From NCBI GenBank assembly GCA_001970955.1, contig MPUH01001181.1:1-21884 (forward strand): DNA of 21,884 nucleotides. Reading direction: 5' to 3'. This document shows positions 9,759-17,194 of this stretch, in pieces. Each line of letters starts with the position of its first letter. Positions within the stretch are counted from its first letter, which is position 1. A model generated the notes under the pieces. It saw nothing but the letters and a program-made list of their open reading frames with translations. It did no database searches and was not told the DNA's origin. Origin of the DNA: Stentor coeruleus (lineage: Eukaryota > Ciliophora > Heterotrichea > Heterotrichida > Stentoridae). Position numbers and translations under genes: made by a program.

Positions 9759-9980
9759 TTACGTCTTCCTCCTTCCCGTGATAACTTTATGAATGGCTAG
9801 ATTTTGCTGGCGGTTAACATCTTCCATATGATCCCTAACTTTTCTCATCTCTTCTTTAAGAATAATAAGTCTCTTTTGATTATTATTCCTATAATTCTTA
9901 ACCTTATCAAGTTTTTGTTGAAGCCTTGTAAAAATTTCCATTTCCTTATCTTCATTCGGCACTTTATAATCTTCAGCCAT
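9759..9980 (-). CDS. Small coiled-coil protein of unknown function
   Basis: This is a 73-aa charged protein. Residues 12-65 have the heptad-friendly pattern of a coiled coil (FTRLQQKLDKVKNY, ILKEEMRKVRDHMEDV), and the C-terminus GRRKT is basic. There is no membrane segment, signal peptide or catalytic motif. I do not recognise the family. It is accepted as a gene because codon texture is coding-like, the ATG is followed by a long clean frame, the flanks show the usual gene-edge base composition, and it sits 48 bp downstream of another minus-strand gene. A possible 15-nt intron overlaps the stop codon but would change only the last residue or two. Confidence 0.65.
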   Translation of the reverse strand: MAEDYKVPNEDKEMEIFTRLQQKLDKVKNYRNNNQKRLIILKEEMRKVRDHMEDVNRQQNLAIHKVITGRRKT

Positions 9981-10028
9981 TATATATAATTATAAAATAT
10001 ACTTTAGCTTATAAATAACTTTATCTAA

Positions 10029-10538
10029 TTACTGGATTATGCACTTTTTACAAGATGCATGCCCTTCACGATTATGATTTTTATGCTTAGGGGCTTCTTC
10101 TTGTTCTTTATTATCAGCAGGCTTGATTTTTTCTTTTTCTTCATCAACATGTTTAACAATTTCATACATACTTGGGTATAAAGGTTCTTCTACTTCAACT
10201 GCTTTTTTTTGGTTTGATGAAGTAGCTCGTAAAGGATCATTTTCATTGGTTACTTGCTGGGTATCAGCGCTTTTTTCTTTATTCTTGTGACTTTTCTTAT
10301 GTTTTTTTTCAGTTTTTTCTTGTTCTTGAACTTTGGTGCTGTCAGGAAAAGCCTGGACTGGATTTTCTTCTGGTTTAGGGATTTCAGTGTGCTTATCAGA
10401 ATTTTTGCTATGGGCTTTTTCAGGCTTTTCGGATATGTCTATGATTTCCCCTTCTTTGATTTTAGGCAGATGGGAGTCTGGGATTTGGTATGGATCGTCG
10501 TCGTCCCATTCTATTTTCTTTTCAATGGCTACCTGCAT
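10029..10538 (-). CDS. Charged, low-complexity protein with C-terminal CaaX prenylation box
   Basis: The 169-aa protein is largely disordered and rich in Lys, Glu, Asp and His. It has an acidic start (WDDDDPYQIP near 11-20), a Lys/His block in the middle (KKHKKSHKNK), and one less disordered stretch, EEPLYPSMYEIVKHVDEEKEK. It ends CKKCIIQ. The last four residues form a CaaX box; Gln at the last position favours farnesylation in known enzymes, and the preceding Cys and Lys pair could add palmitoylation or a basic membrane contact. Membrane anchoring is therefore inferred, not shown. I do not recognise a family. The ATG is followed by a clean frame ending in TAA. Confidence 0.75.
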   Translation of the reverse strand: MQVAIEKKIEWDDDDPYQIPDSHLPKIKEGEIIDISEKPEKAHSKNSDKHTEIPKPEENPVQAFPDSTKVQEQEKTEKKHKKSHKNKEKSADTQQVTNENDPLRATSSNQKKAVEVEEPLYPSMYEIVKHVDEEKEKIKPADNKEQEEAPKHKNHNREGHASCKKCIIQ

Positions 10539-11471
10539 AAATTATTATTTCACCATATCGAGTTAGTTACTGAAATTATGCTAGTTTCTAATGATTTATA
10601 AGCTTTTATAAGTAATCTGAGGTAATTTGCATATAAAATTGTATTGAATAATAGAGTTTGGTTTAGGAATATACAATGCTAGAGTAAGAAATGGCTATAA
10701 AGAGATGTTGAGAATTTTATTAGAGTTTTGGGTTTGATTAGATAAGAAGTTGATTTGTGATGAAGAAGTAAAAGAATTTGTTTGGGGAGATGTTGATATG
10801 ATTAGTGAGGATAGATTTTTTTTAAGTAGAGAAAGTTAAGTTTGTTAAAGATTTTTTTTGAGAAAATATGCTTTGGGCTAAGAATAGATGATTTTTTGCA
10901 AGTGGGTGAATTTGATTGTTGCTTGTTTGGAAGGTAAATAGTAATATATATTATAAAGTTTGGAATATTATACTATAAAGGGTAATATTGAAAATGTTTT
11001 TTAGTTGAAGCTGTTGATAAGAATATAGATTAGGTTATGAGAGGATTTAAGTGATACTAATTATATTTAGAGGGATTTTTAAATATATTTCATATTTTAC
11101 CTACACATATGAAAGAAATCAATATTTTGATCATAAAAAATTCCCAACTATTCAAATAAACAAAAATTTTGTTCCTACCAATAACCCTTGATTTAAAATA
11201 ACCATATTATAAACTGTATATATTCACTTATTAAATACTCTATAAAATCAGCATAAATATATTTTTTTGTCCCATACATCTAAATCTTCCAACATCTTAA
11301 TCCCAAATAAAATCTCGAAAATACCCCGAAAATTCATCATAAATCATCTTTCAAGCCCACCCAAAAAAACCTAATCCACAAAAAAAATACATAAAAAAAC
11401 TATAAAAGGCATTCCAAGCCTAAAAAAACCCCCAATAAATCTCATCATTCCTAATATAAATATTAATAAAT
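10539..11471. other. 933-bp intergenic region with the strongest skew switch
   Basis: I see no gene or RNA in this gap between two minus-strand genes. By hand count 10681-10860 has 48 G and 1 C, and 11281-11460 has 47 C and 6 G. The flip is near 11095. The left half is the 5' flank of the CaaX gene and must hold its promoter. The right half is the 3' flank of the 152-aa gene. Confidence 0.7.
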
Positions 11472-11930
11472 CTATGATCTTAGCATCTCAAACGTAGCTT
11501 TCATGCATTTCAAAGAATCTCTAAGTTTATCCAAATTTATATCATCATACAATTTAAAGATTCCGGCTTTGTTTATTTTATCGCAGCTTAGTCTATAAAT
11601 CGATATTGCTGCATCATCAGAAATCTGGTTTTCCTCAAATGGGTTAACATCTCTAGTATCTGTGTCAATAGAACAGTCACTACATCCTTCAAAAGAACAA
11701 TCTTCAGTGCAGATTGTGTGAGAAAGAGGGACAAATCCTATAAGTTCATGAGTATGCTTGCAGTCAGTAGTTGCAAGCATTTCATGATTTATCTGTTCAT
11801 ATTTGCTTATGTCTAAGTTTGTAAGGAATACTATGGGCTCATCTGTACTTTGGCTCATTTCACAGTCTGATTGTTTGTCTAAATTTTCACCCATTTCGAT
11901 TGAGTTTATCCTGGGCCTACTTTCAAACAT
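11472..11930 (-). CDS. Unrecognised 152-aa protein with Cys/His-containing centre
   Basis: The protein begins with a polar segment, then a central block with several Cys and His (CKHTHELIGFVPL, HTICTEDC, CSFEGCSDC at about 57-88), and ends in a helical-looking tail (AISIYRLSCDKINKAGIFK, LRDSLKCMKATFEML). The Cys spacing CTEDC-x3-C-x2-C does not fit a zinc finger that I can name. No membrane segment or signal peptide is seen. The start could be residue 1 or the Met at residue 13. The stop is TAG. Flanking base composition is that of a normal gene edge. Function is unknown. Confidence 0.65.
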   Translation of the reverse strand: MFESRPRINSIEMGENLDKQSDCEMSQSTDEPIVFLTNLDISKYEQINHEMLATTDCKHTHELIGFVPLSHTICTEDCSFEGCSDCSIDTDTRDVNPFEENQISDDAAISIYRLSCDKINKAGIFKLYDDINLDKLRDSLKCMKATFEMLRS

Positions 11931-12285
11931 ATATATATAATTTACATATTTACTTAAGGTTATTATTTTTATAAGATTGTGAGTTGGTTGGATTTGTTGG
12001 GATTAGTTAGGTTATGGATGCTTTGGAGATAGATGATGTGAGGATAGGGGGAGTATTTAAAATCTGAAAATAAATTTTATAAAGCAACTGTGAAATTTAT
12101 AAAATGTGCATGATTTAAAAAATAATCAGTTGCTATTCTGAAAGTAACTATTTATAATATACTCATTCAGCAAACTATAGCTTTCATTACTTATCATCAT
12201 ATGATCTTCAAACACTTTCATTATTTTACCCTATCATAACAATAACTGTATTAAAAATTATATTTAAGGTAGAAGAATTTATTTT
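11931..12285. other. Intergenic region with a 31-codon minus-strand frame
   Basis: 11940-12055 is G-rich and C-poor, as for other 5' flanks of minus-strand genes, and belongs to the 152-aa gene. A small minus-strand frame at 12221-12126 (31 codons, TGA stop) reads MKVFEDHMMISNESYSLLNE... It is preceded by a possible 16-nt GT...AG segment. It lies directly downstream of the RING pseudogene and may be part of its decayed 3' region, or chance. I would not call it a gene. Confidence 0.3.
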
Positions 12286-13354
12286 CTATTCCTTTAACGC
12301 CTCAGAATATTTCCCTATAAATCTCTCAGCAGCATTCTCCGAACTTGCATCTCAAATATTATAAACCTCATTTTGTCAATGTATTTCCCATATCATTCAT
12401 TATAAAATCTCTATCAAACTTATCTATTTTTCCACTTCTAACTTCTTAATTTCACATTGATATTCACAGTTCATTTTACCAATTTCATCATAAAAAATCT
12501 CAAAAAATTTAAATTTTTATTGTCAATTTGAGCTTTTATCTATTCAGTTTTAAAGCAAACCCTTTCTTTTATTTGTGTTTCTTAATGTAAAAAAATAGTA
12601 TTAAGATTTGATAATCCTTAAAAATCTGTGCGAATAATTTGGATTTTTTTAAAGATTGGAATTTTATATTTAATTAACTTTGGAAATCCTGAGGATTTAA
12701 GGTCAATCCAATAATTAAAGAAATGCATAATAATGCAAAATGAAAAAAAAACTTGCAATAACGGCATAAAATCTTGAGTTTTAAAATTGTGAATTGAATA
12801 TTTTTGTCAGTTGCGTGGTTTGAATTTATATCCGATTAGTTATAATAAGAGTTTTATATTTATAATTTATGGTAAATCAGCTAAAAACACACTTAAGCAT
12901 ATGCTAATTATTTTATATTATATCCACAGTTTAAAAAATGATAATATCAAAATAATATAAAATAGCATAGAAAAAATATAAGATTTCATCGAATATAGTT
13001 AAGATAAAGCTCAGAATTAATTAAATTTTATGGTATTAATATAGTAAATTGCATTTAAAAAAATATTTATATTATGTAATTGATAAAAGTTTCTTAGATT
13101 ATATGATTTTTCACTATTAATTATGATTAAAATTTGCATAGTTTTTTGTGTCATCGTAATAAGGCGATGCTGAGTTTAAAATCTCATATTGGTCTCATAT
13201 CGTATAATCGGTTAAAGGAGCATTTCATATAGGAATTTTTGTTTACAAGATATTCAACACAATATCTGCAAAAATTATGTCCAAATTGCAATAAGAGGCT
13301 CTATTTCTCATAGAAATGCTTCTCTGTGAATTACACAAGCCTACAGCCTTCCAT
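12286..13354 (-). pseudogene. Decayed RING-finger protein gene
   Basis: From ATG at 13354 one minus-strand frame reads about 75 codons with five stops. It keeps a clear RING core: LLLQFGHNFCRYCVEYL, then NSYMKCSFNR and DFKLSIALLR. This matches the pattern C-x-H-x2-C-x2-C...C-P-x-C followed by the usual post-RING segment; the first Cys of the GH motif has become Phe and the final Cys is Asn. In-frame stops include TAA, TAG and TGA. Further on, two more coding-like islands occur on the same strand: EIGKMNCEYQCEIKKLEVEK and KIDKFDRDFIMNDMGNTLTK (12516-12368, separated by a one-base frameshift), and DASSENAAERFIGKYSEALKE ending in TAG (12351-12286). Treating them as the coiled middle and C-terminus of the same gene is inference. 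The intervening 12520-13125 is AT-rich and unreadable. Confidence 0.5.
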
Positions 13355-13681
13355 TCTGTGAATAAAAGCAGCTATTTATTTTAAAAATTATTGTTTTGCA
13401 AAGTGAAAACATAAAATATTCTTATATATTACTAAACTCATAAACTTATAAATTATTTTGTCTTATTTATACAGTAATAAGAATTTACACATTGAAACAA
13501 TTACAATTTTATTAGTAAATAATCAATCTAATAATATTTTATATACAATTTTTAAGCATATCATATCAATATCCATGCATTTCAACATAATCAATCTCAA
13601 TTTCCTAATATATTTGTTTTTATAACTAATAATCAGCTAAAAAATTGTAAACTAAAAAAGCATAATCCTTATTTAAATAAA
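13355..13681. other. AT-rich intergenic region
   Basis: These 327 bp lie between the RING pseudogene and the stop of the MORN gene. They are very AT-rich, without the strong G/C skew of other gaps, and I see no gene, RNA or repeat in them. Confidence 0.5.
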
Positions 13682-14833
13682 CTATTCATTAATCCTTTTA
13701 CCATTTTTCCAAGTCCCTTTCCGTGTTCCAAGTCTAGTTGTATAAATTCCATCCCCATCTTGTTTATCATTTTTCCACTGCCCCTCATATTTCCTCCCAT
13801 CAGCCCAAATAAAAGTTCCAAATCCATTTTTCTTATCTTCATAATATTCACCATCATAAGATCTTCCATCACTCCAAGTAAACACCCCTTTTCCATGCAT
13901 TTTATTATTTTCCCACTGTCCTTTATACTGTCTTCCATCATTCCACTGATAAATGCCATTTCCTTCATTACACCCATTACGGAATTCCCCTTCATAAAAG
14001 TTCCCATTAGAATATTGCATTTTCCCATAGCCATGCTTTTTATCATTTTCAAATTTCCCTTCATAAACATTCCCTTCAGCATCAGTTTCAACCCCATCTC
14101 CATGTTTCTGACCGTTATTCCAACCTCCTTCATATTTCGCCCCGTGTTTTTCTACAAATGTTCCAAAACCATGACATTGATCTTCTTTCCATTGTCCTTC
14201 ATAATAATTCCCATTATAGTAAATCATTCGACCTTTTCCTTCTCTTTTATCATTACACCAGGATCCTTCATAATGAGCTCCATCACTCCATATTTGAACA
14301 CCACGGCCATGACGAAATTTGAATTGATTCCAGTCACCTGTATAGACAGAATCATTATCTAAAAGCACTGGACCATATTTTGTAACATCTTTTGGAGCTT
14401 TGCCTTTGTATTCAAAAGGACCTAGGCTTGTTTGCACATTTTTTACTTCTGGGGTTAGGTAATCTGGCACTTTATCTTGGGAAAGCTCAAGAAATTGTCT
14501 GTTATATGACTTGGAATCAAGAGAAACCGGACGGGATATTTTTTTATGAGATTTTTGCCTGCCGATACCTTTTGTGATATTTGCTGCTGTCCTTTTTTTT
14601 GCTTTATGTCGATCTAGAAAACCTCTGATCATTGACTGGATTGTTATAACTTGCTCGATATCAAATTCCACTTCGATAATGACTTCTCCAGCAACTTGAT
14701 GTGATCCTTCATCTAAATCCCGTTCTTTTACATCAACAATTGGGCTTTTATCCATTTCGACAATAATTTTTTCTGTTTGCATCAGTTTTTCTTCAGCTAC
14801 AGCATTGTTAAGACATGAACAGTGATTTCCCAT
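13682..14833 (-). CDS. Membrane-anchored IQ and MORN-repeat protein
   Basis: The 383-aa protein begins MGNHCSC: Gly2 with the following residues suits N-myristoylation, and Cys5/Cys7 suit palmitoylation, so dual acylation at a membrane is likely (inferred). An IQ motif, IQSMIRGFLDR, at 65-75 predicts calmodulin or light-chain binding. A basic stretch follows (KAKKRTAANI). From about residue 164 to 379 there are nine to ten MORN repeats of 23 residues, each with a core such as YEGQWKNDKQDGDG. MORN proteins scaffold membranes and the cell cortex, and several bind phosphoinositides. The combination suggests a calcium-responsive cortical protein. The repeats are diverged at DNA level. The stop is TAG. 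The gene is divergent from the AMPK-like kinase, 195 bp apart. Confidence 0.92.
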   Translation of the reverse strand: MGNHCSCLNNAVAEEKLMQTEKIIVEMDKSPIVDVKERDLDEGSHQVAGEVIIEVEFDIEQVITIQSMIRGFLDRHKAKKRTAANITKGIGRQKSHKKISRPVSLDSKSYNRQFLELSQDKVPDYLTPEVKNVQTSLGPFEYKGKAPKDVTKYGPVLLDNDSVYTGDWNQFKFRHGRGVQIWSDGAHYEGSWCNDKREGKGRMIYYNGNYYEGQWKEDQCHGFGTFVEKHGAKYEGGWNNGQKHGDGVETDAEGNVYEGKFENDKKHGYGKMQYSNGNFYEGEFRNGCNEGNGIYQWNDGRQYKGQWENNKMHGKGVFTWSDGRSYDGEYYEDKKNGFGTFIWADGRKYEGQWKNDKQDGDGIYTTRLGTRKGTWKNGKRINE

Positions 14834-15028
14834 ATTTTATTAGAAAGACTAAATCATCTATTTTTTAACATCAAAAAATAGTTTCTTATAAAATATGTAT
14901 TTTCATAATACTTATAAGTATTTAATATATCAAAATATATTTTCATATACAGCAACGATTTTATAATGTTATAGTTATAATAAATGTAAGGTAAATTTAG
15001 GCAAGGAGAAAAAACAACCACAAGCAAT
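14834..15028. promoter_or_regulatory. 195-bp bidirectional promoter region with a 16-bp palindrome
   Basis: The only space between the divergent start codons of the MORN gene and the AMPK-like kinase is 195 bp, so both must be driven from it. It contains a perfect 16-bp palindrome, AATACTTATAAGTATT, at 14907-14922, about 92 bp from the MORN start at 14833 and 114 bp from the kinase start, hence close to the middle. The motif AAATATRTATTTTCATA or a shorter form of it flanks the palindrome on both sides (about 14891 and 14933). Shared control is plausible but unproven. Confidence 0.6.
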
Positions 15029-16516
15029 ATGAAAAAAGATAAGGATATTGGCGACTATACTATAGGAAAAACTATAGGTGAAGGGACTTTCGGCAAAGTA
15101 AAACTAGGGTCCCATAATATGACTGGAGAAAAAGTTGCCATAAAAATCCTTGAAAAAAAAAGAATTATCGACGTTGCTGATATCGAAAGGGTATCTAGAG
15201 AAATCCATATTTTAAAGCTCATAAGACATCCGAACATTATACAACTCTATGAGGTATCCAATATACAGATAATAGAAACTCCAGCTAAACTTTACCTGAT
15301 AATGGAATATGCAAGTTCAGGGGAGTTGTTTGACTATATTGTATCTCAAACACGTATTAAAGAGCCTGAGGCTCGTAAGATTTTCCAGCAGTTGATTGCC
15401 GGCATCGAGTATATCCACAAGTTAAATGTAGTCCATAGGGATTTAAAACCAGAAAACTTATTGTTAGACCATAATCATCAGATAAAAATAGTGGATTTTG
15501 GCTTAAGCAACACTTACAAAGATAAGGAGTTGCTGAAAACAGCATGCGGAAGTCCTTGTTATGCAGCTCCTGAGATGATTGCCGGAAAGGAATACACAGG
15601 TTTAAAAGTGGATATTTGGAGCGCTGGGGTGATTTTATTCGCTATGATCTGTGGATATTTACCATTTGAAGACCCAAATACTAGAAAACTTTATAAAAAA
15701 ATATTAAAAGGAGTTTACCAAGCACCAAAATACATATCAGACAGTGCAAAAGATTTATTAGAATGTATTCTTAAAACTGATCCAGAAACCCGTTATGGGA
15801 TTGATGAAATCCGTGCACATGAATGGTTTGATCAGAATCAACAACAGATAAACCCAGGGATTTTAGTTGGATATCAAAACATAATGGTTGATTCTTATGT
15901 CCTTAATAAACTTCAAGATTATAAAATCGATATTGATCATGCTACAAAATGTATTGAAGCTAATAAACATAATTCAATATCTACAGGGTATTATTTATTA
16001 TTGAAAAAACATATAAAAGAAGGTGGAACAATTAGTGATATGAGCACAAAAACCACAACAAGTATTTTAAATAAACCTTTTACATTGAATTTTTCTCAAG
16101 AACTCATACCTTTGTATAGATTAAGTCAGGAAAAACTTTTTACCCCAGGGCCAAGAAGGCTATTTGAGTTTACGAAATCACCTAAACATTCAGCTAGTCC
16201 AAAAACTATACAGAAAATTTATCATTCACGACATTTATCGCAGATTGTTGAAAGAAATCCGTCACCTAGGAAAATTTATATGGGGGAAAAAAATTTCCCT
16301 TTTAATTTCAAGTTTAGCTTGCAGAGACCTCCGAGTAGAGATTTGGTTAAGTTTGGTAGGATTAAGAAAGTGATAAATAAAAGCTTGGATATTAATGAGA
16401 AAAGAAAAGATACATTTTTGAAAATCCATACACCTGGGAAGAATAGGTCTTTGACAGCGTCTGAGGAGAAAAACAACCCCAAGCCGATTAAAATAAGAAG
16501 GGAACAGCAAGTATAG
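15029..16516 (+). CDS. AMPK/SNF1-related Ser/Thr kinase with a hidden 15-nt intron
   Basis: Exons are 15029-15253 and 15269-16516, giving 490 aa. The kinase domain (about 10-263) has IGEGTFGKV, K39, HRDLKPEN at 131-138, DFGLS at 151-155 and the AMPK-type activation loop LLKTACGSPCYAAPEM, with T166 as the expected LKB1-type phosphorylation site. Read without splicing, the otherwise conserved LYE-IIETPAKLYLIMEY is interrupted by five extra residues, VSNIQ; these are exactly the 15-nt intron. After the kinase comes a small helical segment (about 285-325; DSYVLNKLQDYKIDIDHA) in the place of the UBA/autoinhibitory domain, then a basic, Ser-rich tail of about 160 residues with SPK, SPR and TPG sites. 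No KA1-type end is recognisable. The stop is TAG. Confidence 0.94.
   Translation: MKKDKDIGDYTIGKTIGEGTFGKVKLGSHNMTGEKVAIKILEKKRIIDVADIERVSREIHILKLIRHPNIIQLYEVSNIQIIETPAKLYLIMEYASSGELFDYIVSQTRIKEPEARKIFQQLIAGIEYIHKLNVVHRDLKPENLLLDHNHQIKIVDFGLSNTYKDKELLKTACGSPCYAAPEMIAGKEYTGLKVDIWSAGVILFAMICGYLPFEDPNTRKLYKKILKGVYQAPKYISDSAKDLLECILKTDPETRYGIDEIRAHEWFDQNQQQINPGILVGYQNIMVDSYVLNKLQDYKIDIDHATKCIEANKHNSISTGYYLLLKKHIKEGGTISDMSTKTTTSILNKPFTLNFSQELIPLYRLSQEKLFTPGPRRLFEFTKSPKHSASPKTIQKIYHSRHLSQIVERNPSPRKIYMGEKNFPFNFKFSLQRPPSRDLVKFGRIKKVINKSLDINEKRKDTFLKIHTPGKNRSLTASEEKNNPKPIKIRREQQV
15254..15268 (+). other. Stop-free, in-frame 15-nt intron in AMPK-like kinase
   Basis: GTATCCAATATACAG lies in phase 0 between Glu75 and the IIETP segment. 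It contains no stop and its length is a multiple of three, so an unspliced message would encode five extra residues and not be truncated. It shares GTA, CAG and an A at position 10 with the other introns. Removal restores the invariant LYEIIET spacing of AMPK/SNF1 kinases. Confidence 0.9.
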
Positions 16517-16855
16517 GCTTTTTATTTATATAAGATTAAGAATTTAATAGTTTTTGTTTGAATTAAGGGATTGTGAGGGTTTTTAAGTTGTGCTTGATGA
16601 GTTTTAAACTTTTTTTTGGTATTTTAAAATAAAAATAGTTCAAATTTGAAGAAGTTTTTTTTTTCTGTTATATAGGAATATTATAAAAAATAATCCCCAC
16701 TTAAGAAAAACAGCTCCTTATCTACAAAAATAAATAATTATCTATCATCCTTATAATACCCTTAAATCTTCAATCATAATAAATTAATATAAAAAAGACT
16801 TAAATATCCAACTACAAAAAAATATAATCGTATCATTTCTCGGGAACCCAAAAAA
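16517..16855. other. Intergenic region with G-to-C skew switch
   Basis: No gene was seen. About 16520-16670 is G-rich with few C. From about 16690 to 16850 it is C-rich and G-poor, as expected for the 5' flank of a plus-strand gene, which here is the pseudogene starting at 16856. Confidence 0.6.
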
Positions 16856-17194
16856 ATGTTGAGATCAATCTTACAATTGGGCTGCATCAGCTATAGTTGA
16901 TGAAAGAAAAATAATTCGAAATCAGGAAGAATATGATCTATTTAAAAGTTATTAAGACATACTAATCAACCTATAATAAGAAGAATGTTACTACTTTCTT
17001 GCAGAAGGGGCACTTAGAAGGAAAAGTGAACTTATATTCAAAGAATATATTGAAAAAATACTTAAGGATTATTTATATTTTGATGACTAGGGCATTAATT
17101 TATTAAAATCTTAGAGTAAATGCATACAAAATTTTGTGAATTAATCAAATTAGCTGCCAATCCCAGGATTGTAAAGAGTAAATTAAAAGTGTAA
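16856..17194 (+). pseudogene. Decayed gene of unknown family, about 110 codons
   Basis: The ATG at 16856 is followed, after one extra base, by a frame that reads as protein: DQSYNWAASAIVDERKIIRN, QEEYDLFKSY, stop, DILINL, two stops, EECYYFLAEGALRRKSELIF, KEYIEKILKDYLYFDD, stop, GINLLKS. A one-base frameshift near 17111 then leads into MHTKFCELIKLAANPRIV and KSKLKV, ending in TAA at 17192-17194. In-frame stops are at 16953, 16974, 16977 and 17088, with another at 17117 after the shift. No set of 15-16-nt introns that I could find removes them. Composition and helical patterning are those of a real soluble protein, but I do not recognise the family. Its end overlaps the opposite-strand UNC50 stop by 12 bp. 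Confidence 0.6.

Noticed and set aside
9744..9762. Possible 15-nt intron GTAAGTTGGGGCAAG at the 3' end of the small coiled-coil gene (minus strand)
   Set aside because: It ends AAG rather than YAG, is G-rich where the proven introns are AT-rich, and splicing would only change the last residue before another stop. There is no homology to decide it.
10524..10538. Possible 15-nt intron GTAGCCATTGAAAAG near the start of the CaaX gene
   Set aside because: It ends AAG, has GC-rich centre bases, lies within the first codons with no homology to test it, and no stop forces its removal.
13294..13325. Nested hairpin in a GC-richer island, considered as a structured non-coding RNA
   Set aside because: The same sequence on the minus strand encodes the RING core GHNFCRYC with flanking family residues, which explains the island better.
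13760..14362. 200-codon open frame on the + strand opposite the MORN gene
   Set aside because: It is the antisense shadow of repeated, stop-poor MORN coding sequence and has low-complexity Ile/Phe/Pro composition without any motif.
16863..17182. Reading the 16.9-kb fragment with TAA/TAG as Gln and TGA as Trp, as in Condylostoma-like codes
   Set aside because: The neighbouring genes use TAA/TAG as true stops, and the fragment changes frame near 17111 into a clean C-terminus. Mutational decay explains both.
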